64,000 nucleotides of DNA, from assembly GCF_028009165.1 (NCBI RefSeq), contig NC_079241.1, positions 1,116,001 through 1,180,000 of the forward strand. The letters are read 5' to 3'. Under the pieces are notes generated by a model that saw only the letters and a program-made list of their open reading frames with translations, searched no databases and had not been told where the DNA came from. The translations under genes were made by a program, and so were the position numbers. The stretch comes from Akanthomyces muscarius (Eukaryota; Ascomycota; Sordariomycetes; Hypocreales; Cordycipitaceae). Positions 10,558-20,844 of this stretch are shown piece by piece (position 1 is the first letter of the stretch; every line of letters begins with the position of its first letter).

Positions 10558-11481
10558 TTATATGCCTGGCAGCTGCATGAAGCTCCATTTGGATGAAGGG
10601 CTTTGAGCATCATCGTCCGGCCGTGGTTGCCGACCTGAATTGTTGGCAGGGATGAAGACGCGTTTGGGGACAGCAGCCGTCAGTTCTTCATCGTATATGA
10701 TGACAGTCGGCTTGACTCGTTGTCTGGCGTCACGACTAGCGACGCTCACAACGCTTTGTCTCGAGCTGTTCTTGCTGCCGCTCGTGCGGCTCCTGTTATC
10801 GCTCTGCGGGCTGCCGATGCTGTGCCTGCTGCTACTTGGGCGTCTAGAAGCGGCCGCGCTCGCCGCACCGCCGTCGGGCTGGCCGGTCGGGATGGGAACG
10901 TCGCAGTCAAAGAGATGGAGGACTTCGGAGCCGCTGTACGTGGTGGGGATGCAGATGTGCGGGATGGATTTGCGGATGCTGACGGCGCGGGCGAGGCCAA
11001 CAGCCGAGGCACCACCAACGCTGATGACGCAGTCTCGCTCCGTGACCCTCTCGACGGCGTCGTCGACGATCTGGGCCTTGACGTTGACGACGGCCGAGTC
11101 GAGAATTTGCGAGTCGAAGTTGGGGATGAGGTTCTGGATGTGGCGGGCCGTGGCCATGCGCGAGGGGCTGACGACAATCAAGGGCGACGACAGGCCCAGG
11201 CGGCCCAGTTCGGTTGGCAGACGGACAATGGTGCCGGGGCCGTAGACGACGCGGGAGGATGGTGCGGCGGACGAGGGCGATGGCGGCGGCTTGGAAAAGG
11301 AGGGCTGCTTGCCGTGCGTCCGTCTGGGGTCATGGCGATCGTCCCTAGCCGCCCGCTGGCTGGAAGAGGAAGACTTTCTCGACGAGATGGGGGATGGGGC
11401 GCTGCTGCTCGTGGCCGTGCGATGGCTGGCGGCAGTAGGGCTGGTCGCCGTCGCCGCCACCCTTTGTGACATGGTATTCAT
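10558..11481 (-). CDS. Half-length iron-type alcohol dehydrogenase/maleylacetate reductase-like protein
   Basis: 307 aa, single exon. After about 75 low-complexity Ser/Pro/Thr residues comes the N-terminal nucleotide-binding domain of the Fe-ADH/maleylacetate reductase family: VVYGPGTIVRLP, CVISVGGASAVGLARAVS (GGxS-type loop), IPHICIPTTYSGSE and PTVIIYDEEL. The family then normally continues for about 200 residues of helices carrying the metal-binding Asp and His residues. Here the protein ends after a 40-residue polar tail, and the next 300 bp hold only a spacer and the end of JIP5. An 80-residue Ser-rich insertion splits the nucleotide-binding domain. Classical dehydrogenase activity is therefore unlikely. 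It may be a pseudoenzyme, a regulatory relic or a decayed gene. The start could also be the second Met (11472). Confidence 0.75.
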   Translation of the reverse strand: MNTMSQRVAATATSPTAASHRTATSSSAPSPISSRKSSSSSQRAARDDRHDPRRTHGKQPSFSKPPPSPSSAAPSSRVVYGPGTIVRLPTELGRLGLSSPLIVVSPSRMATARHIQNLIPNFDSQILDSAVVNVKAQIVDDAVERVTERDCVISVGGASAVGLARAVSIRKSIPHICIPTTYSGSEVLHLFDCDVPIPTGQPDGGAASAAASRRPSSSRHSIGSPQSDNRSRTSGSKNSSRQSVVSVASRDARQRVKPTVIIYDEELTAAVPKRVFIPANNSGRQPRPDDDAQSPSSKWSFMQLPGI

Positions 11482-13000
11482 AGATCAGCCAGCAGCACCA
11501 CTCCATCGGGTCTTGGGCTGGGACGGAAGATGTGGATGAAAGGATGGCGGGAATGATGACGATGAAAGCCCGGCGAAGATAAACGATTAGGCGAGATGGC
11601 GATGGCGATTATATGGCGGATGAAACCGGGCTTATGTGTGGTGTGTGTAGGGTTTTGGTGGATTGTTGGATGAAAAGGTTGCAAGAGCCGTTTGTCGTTT
11701 TGCTTGAATCAAAGGAACACTGGTTTACACGTCCAAAATGACGGTTTTTTTTTATCGACTAGATGAACAAGCGACGCTAGATGAAAGATTAAAAACCTGG
11801 GGTGTAGATGCAAGAAATCAAGCATGCAGCAGCCATCCAGTTTCCGGATGGTTGGTGGTGGTGGTGGCCAAAGGAGGAAATGGTCCCTCAAAGAGCGCTG
11901 GCATGGAGAAGTGGCGAAAAGGGTTGAAAAGGCGGCCTAAAGCCCCAAAAGTCCATGTTTCTGCCCACGGCAAAAAGTCAGATGGGCATTTCTGCATTGC
12001 ATGGGGCGGTTTTTTCGGTGGACGAGCCGCACACTAACAGCGGGGTCGCCCAGCACTAACGCTGCACTAAAAGTTCGGTCGAGGGGTCGCTGCAGGGTAC
12101 TGTCACACTGTCAGTTGCGTCCGGGCAGTAAGCTCCGGGTCGCCGGAGCAAAAAAGCTGGAGAAAAGGGAGTTTCACCTGATGATACAAGGAAAAGAAGA
12201 AAGAGAAAAAAATTGACCAAGACCCTGGATGATTATTTCCTTCCTGGGATTGTGCCCTGGATTTCCATGCCGTCCGAAAGCGGATAAATCGCTGAACCTT
12301 GCAGCCGTGCGGGAAATAAAGCTGCAAAAAGAGGCGTTGTAAGACAGCCAGCAGCCCTTGCCCCCCCTCTCCCCTGTCGGAGCCGACTAGGTTCGCCGAA
12401 ATGTGTACGGTGCCCTCTCAGGACGAACAAGTTGCATTTCTCCGTCTTTTGTTGTAGATGGAATAAATACGGCTTGACCAGTATGTGGTAATATGGCGGC
12501 GCTATCTGTCTAGCGTCGACCCGGGTCCGACACCACCCTACCCGTGGCTGTCCTGGAGTAATCTGCGAGAAGGAGTCTTGCATTCGTCAGCTCGGCATGC
12601 AGCCGTTTATTTAAATGCTCTGCAATTTGAAATGACTGCCAGAATTTTGAAAACTAACCCAGATTTACTAAAGGGACATAATGTGCTGGCGCGCTGGGCC
12701 TAGGCCGTGACACTATTGATGCCATGGCCCCCAGCGCTAGACGTAGCCCATAAAAGTCGGCTCCGAATGAAGCATAGTAATCAAATCAGTAGACTTGTTT
12801 GATCGCATAACGAAAGTTTTATTTTCTCAGGCAGCTCGTGTAGTTGTGGTGTGCCGCCAGTGTAGTATATATCACTGCCTGCGTGGCCACCGTCCTACTG
12901 ACATGCCGTCGACACGCAAATCAAACCCCACCACAGTTTTTCAAGCAACTACATGCTATATCCATCAAACAAGATTCGCTCGTCCTTTCGACACCGCCTT
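11482..13000. other. Intergenic, no gene recognised
   Basis: About 1.5 kb between the Fe-ADH-like start and the P450 stop. Short open frames have no domain-like sequence. No tRNA or repeat family was recognised. Confidence 0.5.
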
Positions 13001-14754
13001 TTAGTACCCGGGAACGACCCTCGCGCGGACGTGCATCCCGCCTGCCGCCTTGACCGTGATCATCTGCTCAAACGTCACGTTGGCCTCGTCCATCATGGCC
13101 TCGTCGCGGAGCGCAAACTCGAACCGGCCGACCCACGCCGCCAGCAGGCACGCAAACTCGGCCTTGGCGAAGCTCTGCCCGATGCAGCTGCGCGGGCCGT
13201 GCAGGAACGACAGGAACGCATAGTTGCTCGACGCGCCGCCGACCGCCGCCTCCTTGGCGCTTGCCGCCGTGCCCCCGAGCCCGTCCGCCGCGCACGACAC
13301 CAGCCACCGCTCCGGCTTGAACAGCCCGCCGTCGGGGCCCCAGAGGCTCGTGTCCAGGTTGGTGCCCCAGGCCGCGAGGAACAGCCGCGTGCCCTTGGGC
13401 AGCGCCTGGCCCTGGATCGACGTGTCGCGCACCGCCTCGCGGATCGTCTGCGGCACGGGGCTGTACACGCGCAGCACCTCGTTGCACACGGCGCCCAGGT
13501 ACGGCAGACGGTCAATCTCGCTGCTGGTGATTTCGCGCCCGTCGCCCAGGGGAGGGAGGTTGGCGCGAATCTCCTGGCGCAGCCGCGTCTGCACGTCCGG
13601 GTGCCGGCACATGGCGTAGATGGCAAAGCTCAGCGCCGAGGCCGTGGTCTCGTGGCCGGCACCCAGAAACGTCATGAGGTGGTTGATGAGCTCCTCCTCG
13701 CCAAAGATGCCGGAGCGGAGCGCAATGGATAGGATGTCGACATCCTCCAGCTTGTTGTCGGCGAGCTTCTTCTGCTTGGCCCGGATGAGGTCCTTGCAGA
13801 CGTTGCGAATCTTTGTGGCCGCTCGTTTCGCTTCGACGATGCGAGGCATCGGAGAATGAAGAAGGATCCACATGGGGACAAAAGCAGTAAAGTATTCAGT
13901 CAACGTCAACAGGATGCGGTCCTGCATGGTTGGCGTGGCGATGACCATGTACGTCTTGACAATCTCGTCGTTTTCGTTGTGCGTGGCGTCAAAGTCGCGA
14001 CCCATGCCCGCGGCACCGATGATATCCAGCGAGACACGGCCGGCCCAGTGATCGACTTCAAAGTCCGCGTAGCCGTCCGAGTTGCACTCCTCGGTCATGA
14101 CCTGCACGACATCGCAGGCCTTGCGCCAAAACAGCGGGTACAGATCTTTGATGTGCCGAAAGGCAAAGGCCGGCATGAGGTTTCGACGCTGGACCTTGTG
14201 CTCGTGGCCCTCGGCGAGCACAAGACCATGGCCCAGAAAGGGGCCAAAAAAGTCGCGGATGAATTGCGGTTTCTGAAAGTCATACGCTTTGGAGACGAGG
14301 ATTTCGCCAAGCGCCTGCGCCGATGTCACGATGAGGTACTCGCGATGGAATGGGCCAAGCATGCGAATGAACCCATCGTTTGCGGTGTTGTCAATCCTGT
14401 CTGACAGCGTCAGTATGGCACGGTCGGGGCTCATTCGAGTTTTCTTGCAAAAATTTCTGCAGATAGGGGTTTGTCTCACCATTCTCGGGCAGTGACACCG
14501 ACGCCTTTGCCAATAACTTCGACAGTGTGTCCAGTGATCGGACGCCAGCCTGTGGGAGTTGGCAGCTTGCGCAGAGGCGATATAAAGAAGGGATATATGA
14601 ACGTGTACCAGAAACCCCATGTAAAAAACTGCACAGCCCAAAGTACTGCAAAGGCCACTATGCCGAGTAACCTGCTGGGTTGTTCAGCAGTGTACAGGAT
14701 GGCGGCGGCGCCTAGACCGGAACCAATGGTAATTGTTGGAATGGCAGGCGGCAT
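13001..14754 (-). CDS. Cytochrome P450 monooxygenase
   Basis: Membrane-bound heme-thiolate oxygenase, 556 aa. Exon 1 is 14754..14480 and exon 2 is 14396..13001. An 83-nt intron (GTGAGA...CTGACGC...ACAG) joins AREW to IDNTANDGFIRM; the nearer AG would create a stop. An N-terminal hydrophobic segment (about 25-60) anchors it in the ER. The I-helix AGHETT is at 338-343, the ExxR motif EVLR at 398-401, the PERW motif at 453-456 and the heme loop FLHGPRSCIG at 489-498 with Cys496 as iron ligand. All diagnostic residues are present. An ATG at 14787 would add 11 residues. Substrate unknown; it lies next to two flavin monooxygenases. Confidence 0.93.
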
Positions 14755-15894
14755 GATGATCAAAGTGAGGTGAAAATTCCAGAACAAATGGTCTTTTTGT
14801 CTGCAAATTGCGTTTGCAGCGAGAATGGTTTCCTAACTGATCGTCCCAAGCGCGACGTTTCCCAGCGTCTTATACAGCTGGAACTAGAGCCTGGCCACCC
14901 ATGCAGCTTCATACCAAGACATTGGTTTTTTGTTGGGATGCCAGGAAAGTCACGATATTTTCAGCACTCCGTGCCCGTTCTCCTCCTGCGATGCATTCCA
15001 TTCATATTACGAGGACTCGAGTAATTTCGCAGCTGATTACTGGATCTCCTCATGGTTCCCCTCACTTGCACTGACATGTGAAGTGTCTCCCCGCGCCCTA
15101 GCTAGAAAGGAGAAAGCCAAAAGACACGCAGCCCTGGCGCGTTGCAAGTGCGCTAACCCTGCCGGGCCACATTGCTCTGAATCGTGCTGGTTGGTTGTGT
15201 CACCCCCGCTGAAACAGAAAGAACCCCAACCCTGCTGGGCTGACGAAAGCGCTTGCGACCACCTTGAGGTTAAGAAGAGGCTACCAATAGGAGCATGGCA
15301 TGCGCTGAAAGCAGCCCATGACGCTGCCCGCTAGTGCGGAGCCGGCGCAACAGGGCCGACCGCTGAAAAAGGGTAGATCGAGTACATGCGTGGCGTTTCG
15401 GCCGATGCCAAACCTCGGCCTCACGCTCAAAACGTGTGCTGCAAAGACGGGAGATAACGACGATACAGATTCACAAGCTCCCCCTGGTAGTTGTATGGGA
15501 AATCGTCGTGTGTTGCCCCTCGAGGGATCGAGGAACACGCGGCCAGCCAATAAGGAATAACACATTAGTAGTAGCCGAAGGCTGGCACTCAACCGCTTAG
15601 TCTACCAATTAGCCCCAGAAGTATCCCCAAAATATAGTTTTCACATGTCAAAGTCTGGGGTGGTTCTCACTCAGTATGACTTTTGTTGAGTTGGCTCGGA
15701 CTGTTACGCGAACAAGAAAATATTTCCTCACAACTGTTTCGTTCATGCTATCTTGAAATGATTCTAGGAAGAAAAAGTATAAACCTGGTATATCAACGTC
15801 GTCTAAATAAATGGTGATGATGTTTCTAATAAAAAAAAGGGACAAAAGAAATAGTAGCAATAAAAAAAAGAAAAAGAAAATAGTACAGTCTAGT
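14755..15894. other. Intergenic, no gene recognised
   Basis: Promoter side of the P450 and 3' side of the flavin monooxygenase. An A-rich stretch lies at about 15825-15895 next to the monooxygenase stop. No coding signal. Confidence 0.5.
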
Positions 15895-17346
15895 TTATAC
15901 AATTTCCATTTCCGAAGCGAGGTTACCGTAGGTAGCCTTGTAGAGATCCTGCAGGTACGTCGTGCGCGGCGCCCAGGCACCCGTGCCACCCTTGGGAAAG
16001 ACCGAGTTGGCGTTCTTGAGGTACGTGGAGCCCAGGTTCAGAAGAGGCCTGACCTCCATCTTCTCCGGGTTCTCGAGACGCGGCGTGCCCGACGTCTTGC
16101 CGGCGGCCTTGAGCTCGCTGACGAGACGGACGAGCACCTTGGCGGCGCAGTCGGCGCCCAGCGTCCACGAGGCGTTCTCGTAGCCGACGACGTAGACGAG
16201 GTTGGGCAGGTCCTGCAGCATGGCGGCGCGGTAGATGAACTTTTGCGTAATGTCAAAGGGCTTGCCGTCGAGGCTGATCTTCATACCGCCGGCGAAGCGC
16301 AGGCCGAGGCCGGTGGCGGTGACGATGACGTCGGGGTGCAGCTCGGCGCCCGACTTGAGCTTGATGGTGTCCTTGGTGACGGTCTCGATGTGGTCGGTGA
16401 CGATGCTGGCCTTGCCGCTGCGCAGGGCGGCAAAGATGTCGCCGTCCATGGACGCGCACAACCGCTGCTGCCAGGGCTTGTACGCGGGCGAGAAGTGCGG
16501 GTCGATGGAGATGGACTTGGGCAGGAGGCGGCGGTTGACGGCACGGATGAGCGCGCGGGCGACGTTGGGGAACAGGCGGCAGAAGAAGATCATGATGTAG
16601 CTCTGGACGATCCACAGGGTACGGTTGAGGCGGTGGGCGATGAAGCGCGGCAGCAGGCGGAAGAGCCACTTGGCAGCCGGGGACTGCTTGGGGATGGGCA
16701 TGATGTAGGTCGGGCTGCGCTGCAGCATGGTGACGTGCTGCACCTTTTCCGAGACGGCGGGCACGACGGTGACGGCGGTCGCGCCGCTGCCAATGACCAC
16801 CATGTGCTTGTCGCTGTAGTCGTAGTCCTCAGGCCAGAACTGCGGGTGGATGACCTTGCCGGCAAAGTTGTCGATGCCGGGGATGAGCGCCTTCATGGGC
16901 GTGTCGTAGTCGTAGTAGCCGGTGCCGAGGAGGATGAAGCGCGTGCGTAGCGTCTTGGCCTCGCCGTCGGCCTCGTAGCTGACATCCCAGCACTGGTCTT
17001 GCGACGACCAGTCGGCCGACACGACGCGGTGGTGGTAGCGCATGTGCTTGTCGATGCCCGTCTCCTGCACGGCCTCCGTCATGTACTTTTTGATGTCGGC
17101 GCCCTGCGCCACCGTCTCGGGCTTGTGCCATGGCTTCCACGAGAAGCCAAACGTGTAAATGTCCGAGTCGGAGCGGATGCCGGGGTAGCGGAAAAAGTCC
17201 CAGGTGCCGCCCAGGCTGTGGCGCGCCTCGAAAATGGCATAACGGCTGCCCTTGGGGCCCTCGGTCTGGAGGCGGTAGGCGGCGTTGATGCCGGAGATGC
17301 CAGCACCAACGATGAGGACATCGAGGTCCAGTTCGGTAGACGCCAT
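15895..17346 (-). CDS. Baeyer-Villiger-type flavin-containing monooxygenase
   Basis: Single exon, 483 aa. FAD- and NADPH-dependent class B monooxygenase. The FAD Rossmann motif GAGISG is at 14-19 and the conserved GGTWDFFRYPGIRSD segment at 46-60. The Baeyer-Villiger fingerprint FxGxxxHxxxW is at 161-171 (FAGKVIHPQFW), followed by WPED. The NADP Rossmann motif GSGATA is at 186-191. The fingerprint favours ketone-to-ester oxygenation, but related N- and S-oxygenases share it. Translation ends in a plain tail with no membrane anchor. It is transcribed in the same direction as the downstream P450, with 1.1 kb between them. Confidence 0.92.
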   Translation of the reverse strand: MASTELDLDVLIVGAGISGINAAYRLQTEGPKGSRYAIFEARHSLGGTWDFFRYPGIRSDSDIYTFGFSWKPWHKPETVAQGADIKKYMTEAVQETGIDKHMRYHHRVVSADWSSQDQCWDVSYEADGEAKTLRTRFILLGTGYYDYDTPMKALIPGIDNFAGKVIHPQFWPEDYDYSDKHMVVIGSGATAVTVVPAVSEKVQHVTMLQRSPTYIMPIPKQSPAAKWLFRLLPRFIAHRLNRTLWIVQSYIMIFFCRLFPNVARALIRAVNRRLLPKSISIDPHFSPAYKPWQQRLCASMDGDIFAALRSGKASIVTDHIETVTKDTIKLKSGAELHPDVIVTATGLGLRFAGGMKISLDGKPFDITQKFIYRAAMLQDLPNLVYVVGYENASWTLGADCAAKVLVRLVSELKAAGKTSGTPRLENPEKMEVRPLLNLGSTYLKNANSVFPKGGTGAWAPRTTYLQDLYKATYGNLASEMEIV

Positions 17347-18082
17347 GGTTGTTTTTTATTCTTTTCTTGGTGTGTCTTGAAGTCGAGAAACCAGGGTGAG
17401 GGAAAGAAGAGAGGCCAATTGGACAAGGGAGGAAGGAGATGACGGCAACACAGCGATAACTTTCGGGGATCCAAACTTTACTTACAAGAACATATATAGT
17501 GGCGGTCTCGGCGCCACCTTTGTCCTGCGACTAACATTAACATTACCGAAGCCCCGCCCGAGGGTAGAAACCGTGGCGGGGAGCCAGCCAACTTTTCAGC
17601 CGAGGCACCAAGCCGCCAGTCCCCAGATCGGGACAAGGCAACAAGGGGAAATACGACTAACCGAGCAGAATGGGCTGTTCCTTTTTTGCTGTCTGCAGTT
17701 TTGCTGTCATTGAAATGCCATCACAGCGCCATTTCACCACCCCAACGTCAAGGCGCGCGTGATTATCGCGCGATTTTGCTCAGAACTCCGGTCCGTCTTG
17801 CAGCCCGTCCTGCGCCGCCGTGACATTTATTCGGCCGATTGGCCATCTCTTTTCGCCATCTAGCATGTAAACCTTGGCCAGATTACTAGGCCCCTGCCGG
17901 TACCGCCATACACGCCGACTCCGTTTCCGCCACACTAAAAGAGTCTAGCACCACTAGTTCGCCTCCACGGTGCACAGCGCTGGGTAGCGGTTCGCCAAAC
18001 AGAATCTCCTATCAAATAAATAGCGGGTGCCATTCTTGCAGTGGTCTTTTTAGTGGTCTTTTTAGTGGTCGGCCGTCATGAA
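17347..18082. other. Intergenic, no gene recognised
   Basis: Promoter of the Baeyer-Villiger-type gene and 3' side of the rhodopsin-domain gene, with a 12-bp repeat at 18041-18070. Otherwise nothing distinctive. Confidence 0.5.
18041..18070 (+). repeat. 12-bp tandem repeat, 2.5 copies
   Basis: GTGGTCTTTTTA occurs perfectly at 18041-18052 and 18053-18064, then a half copy at 18065-18070. It lies just beyond the stop codon of the rhodopsin-domain gene. Confidence 0.9.
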
Positions 18083-19709
18083 TTATGGCCCTCCTCGCTC
18101 AGCGCATGCACTGCCAGACACAGAAGCCTCGGTGTCGCGTGCGCTGGCTGTCGTTGCCCGTGTGGATTGCGGCTCTCCCGTAGCCCTCTCCGACGGCGCG
18201 GGGGATTTGCCACTCTGCAGCTCGATGCCTTCGTCCACCAGCTGCTCTGCGCTCTGCGTGACCGTTAGCTTTGTCGGCAACGGGTAGACGCTCTGGGGCG
18301 GATTGCGGCGATGTCGCACGCCGGCACCGCCGTTGCCATCCCCGCCTCCAATTGTCCGGAACCCTGTTGCGGAATGGCCCGATCTCGACGATCGGAGCGA
18401 CAAGATGGGAGTGAGATGCCGCTTGAAAAGCACCTTTAGCCGCGGAAAGATGATGGGCAGGTTCGTGACGACCGTGGCCACAAACGATTCTCGTACACCC
18501 CAGACACCTGCAGTCTGGGGGCCGTTTATTGGATCCTGCCAAGTGACAAGAGTGTTAAATGGAGAATGCTCAGTATTCCACAGTCTTGGAAAGAAAATGG
18601 TCCCACTAACAATGGTGATCAAGATACTTCTCAACAGCGCGCACACGACGACGAACGCGCCAGAAGTGAACAAAATTGTGGATGCTATTTTTCTTGATAA
18701 TTTCAGCCCAGATTTCCACAGCATTGGCACTGGAATCGACATGAGATATAAATCGGTCGAAGCGTTGAGAGCTAGGTTCATCCAGATTATCTGAATCGAA
18801 AGCGCGGGTTGGCAGGCATCTGCGGAAGGAGCCTCGTCAGCCAGGAACGCATCAGGCTTGGCAGCGGAGCGGAGGAATACTCACTGCCTGGATCAGGATA
18901 AATTTGCCAGTATTTATGAAAGGGGCGGCACGACAAGAAGACGGTCGCGCCAAGAACCAAATAGGTAGAGCCGAGCAGTGCAAACCCAAGGTAAATCTGC
19001 CTCTTGTACGATTTGTGCAGACCCGACTATCCCCCTATCTGTTAGTCCCCATTACTGCGTATATTTCATTGATAATTCAATACTTGCCGTCAATCGCATG
19101 TAGTATATTAGCATGCACGTTTTGTATAGCCAAAGCATGGTGCCGTATGTCGTCCAGCCTGCTATTTGTATCTGCGATCCAATCACGCTATGGCTAATTA
19201 GCCGGAGCTAGATGCCGCAGTATCGAACGAAGCTTTCACCTACCGAAGTTTGTATTCGGGGTCATTTGGCGAGAGTGCTGCCCTTGCCTCGTCTGTCATG
19301 CCTCCGTTCGCTAAACCGTGCGCGACGTGGCCGACACTGAACGCCAAGGTCGTCTCGGCCACGTAAAAAATCTATGCCATAGTCAGCAATGCGTCTCCTA
19401 GTGTCCGTGCGATCCAAGGATTTCGAGGCGAAAAATCCTGCATTTCTGCGAGTGTAGGATCAGGGGCCGACGAACCGCTCCAATGCAGACGAGGTAGTCA
19501 TCCCATCCCAGATTTCGTATCCCAAGCGCCGATATGCGAAAGCCTATTCGCAGGGCCGTAATTGCCAGCGCAGTCGCCAGCAATGTCCAGGCCTCGATGA
19601 CGACTTTCTGAAATGCATCCTGCGCGCTATCTCTCGGCAGCAGCGCCGCCATCCCTTGCGTTTCGTGGCGTTGCGCGCTTACAGAGTCGAGGCGGGGAAA
19701 TGCAGGCAT
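18083..19709 (-). CDS. Rhodopsin-domain (Pth11/SAT4-like) seven-TM membrane protein
   Basis: 446 aa from five exons: 19709..19476, 19371..19244, 19187..19088, 19026..18885 and 18819..18083. Intron lengths are 104, 56, 61 and 65 nt, and each junction restores a conserved family segment: IGAIFYVAETT, KLRVIGSQIQ, MRLTSGLHKSY and PDPGNACQPA. Intron 3 uses a GC donor (GCAAGT). The family hallmark residues are visible: GWDDYL in the first loop, HGLAN, YYMRLT, CRPF...WQIYPDPG, LNASTDLYLMSIP and the VRESFVATVVTNLP segment. The cytosolic tail is Ser/Arg-rich. Such proteins are fungal plasma-membrane sensors of unknown ligand; no CFEM domain is present. The start could also be Met at 19649. Divergent from the neighbouring flavin monooxygenase. 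Confidence 0.87.
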
Positions 19710-20844
19710 CGTAATCACCTCCAGAACAGCGCGCGTGTGGTGCGCCCGACGCAAGACTTCATTTCGCAGCTGATAATCTGAAAATCAGGATGTAGCCGGA
19801 GGGATTTACTCTCTTTTTTTTTCTTTTGCAGATCTGGGCCGTTTTTGTGGCCGTGTTCAGGAGAACAGCCTGGCAGGCAAGGAGCACACGTTTCGACAAT
19901 TTCTGATACGGCTGCCCAAAAACACCAAACAAGAGCAAGGAGAAGGGCGACGAGGCTCGCAGAATCAAATTTCTGCATAATTAGCGCAAAATACGCCAAC
20001 AAGACGAAGAAGAAGACAAGGGTTATCACCCCCCAGCCCCTTGTGGCCATATGCATGCAGGCTCTGACTAGTTAGTGGTCTGAGGTCTCCCTTTCGACAC
20101 GGTAAAGTCCGCCGCGCCAACCGCGACATCTCAAGGGCCTTTTGCACGAGTCCCAGCGATCTTTCCTTGCCCGGTAGCTTGGCCCCCTTGAAGAAAGGTT
20201 GTCTCTCTTCTGCAGCGGCCTAATAAACTCCACTCACTGTACCAGGGTTGCAGGCTTGCAGCATAGACTCGATGCCGTGACTGGTCCTTCTTCGCCATTA
20301 GGTGCGCTGCTGCATACGGAGTAACATACTCAGTATTAGATTACGAGCCCATCTACCATGTCTTGGTGCGCATGCAGGCCAGGATGTGGTGGCCAGCACA
20401 GCGTTGCGTGGCAGGAATCTCTGTGCGTCAGGTTCTGGAGGGCTCGCCGTTGCATATTGGGAGCAATGACAAAATTATAAATGCTTTCTTCTGTATCACA
20501 TGAAAAAATTGTCGGAGTTTCTGTTATTGAGCCCGTTGTGATTCACCGCGTTGTGCAAGATAAAGTATTACTCAAAGCCATTAAGACGTTTTGTGCAGAG
20601 ACATCCCAGTTGGCGGGCCCGAGCTAATGTGCGACCGACCGTAGGGGTGTCACAAAGAACATGCAGCTCGCACAACCATTATTTCCCTCTCGTTTTATTA
20701 CGACTCTTGTCTCCCCCCGGAAAAGTTCTTCGGCACCTTGATTGGCACGTGTACGATTGTGTGTGTGCTGCTGCTGCATCGTCCCAAGACATAAGCAAAG
20801 AAAACAGCCCGTTGTCACTGCGCTTTGATCTCGCTGACCCCGAG
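19710..20844. other. Shared 5' region, rhodopsin-domain gene / flavin monooxygenase
   Basis: 1.1 kb between divergent starts. A 114-codon minus-strand frame (20056..19715) with two hydrophobic segments overlaps the region, but I do not accept it as a gene. No other signal. Confidence 0.45.

Noticed and set aside
14397..14479. Nearest AG (14401) as acceptor of the P450 intron
   Set aside because: It would create a stop at the junction (TG+A); the AG four bases further on keeps the frame.
13001..14641. P450 as a single unspliced 546-codon frame
   Set aside because: The first ~80 codons are unlike any P450, while the spliced model supplies the membrane anchor and joins AREW to IDNTANDGF in frame.
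15811..16950. 379-codon plus-strand frame opposite the flavin monooxygenase
   Set aside because: Antisense shadow; Asp/Gly/Val-biased composition, no motif.
19715..20056. 114-codon minus-strand frame with two hydrophobic segments
   Set aside because: It overlaps the 5' side of the rhodopsin-domain gene, has no family resemblance and its second half is Lys-rich and random-looking. Possibly upstream leader sequence.
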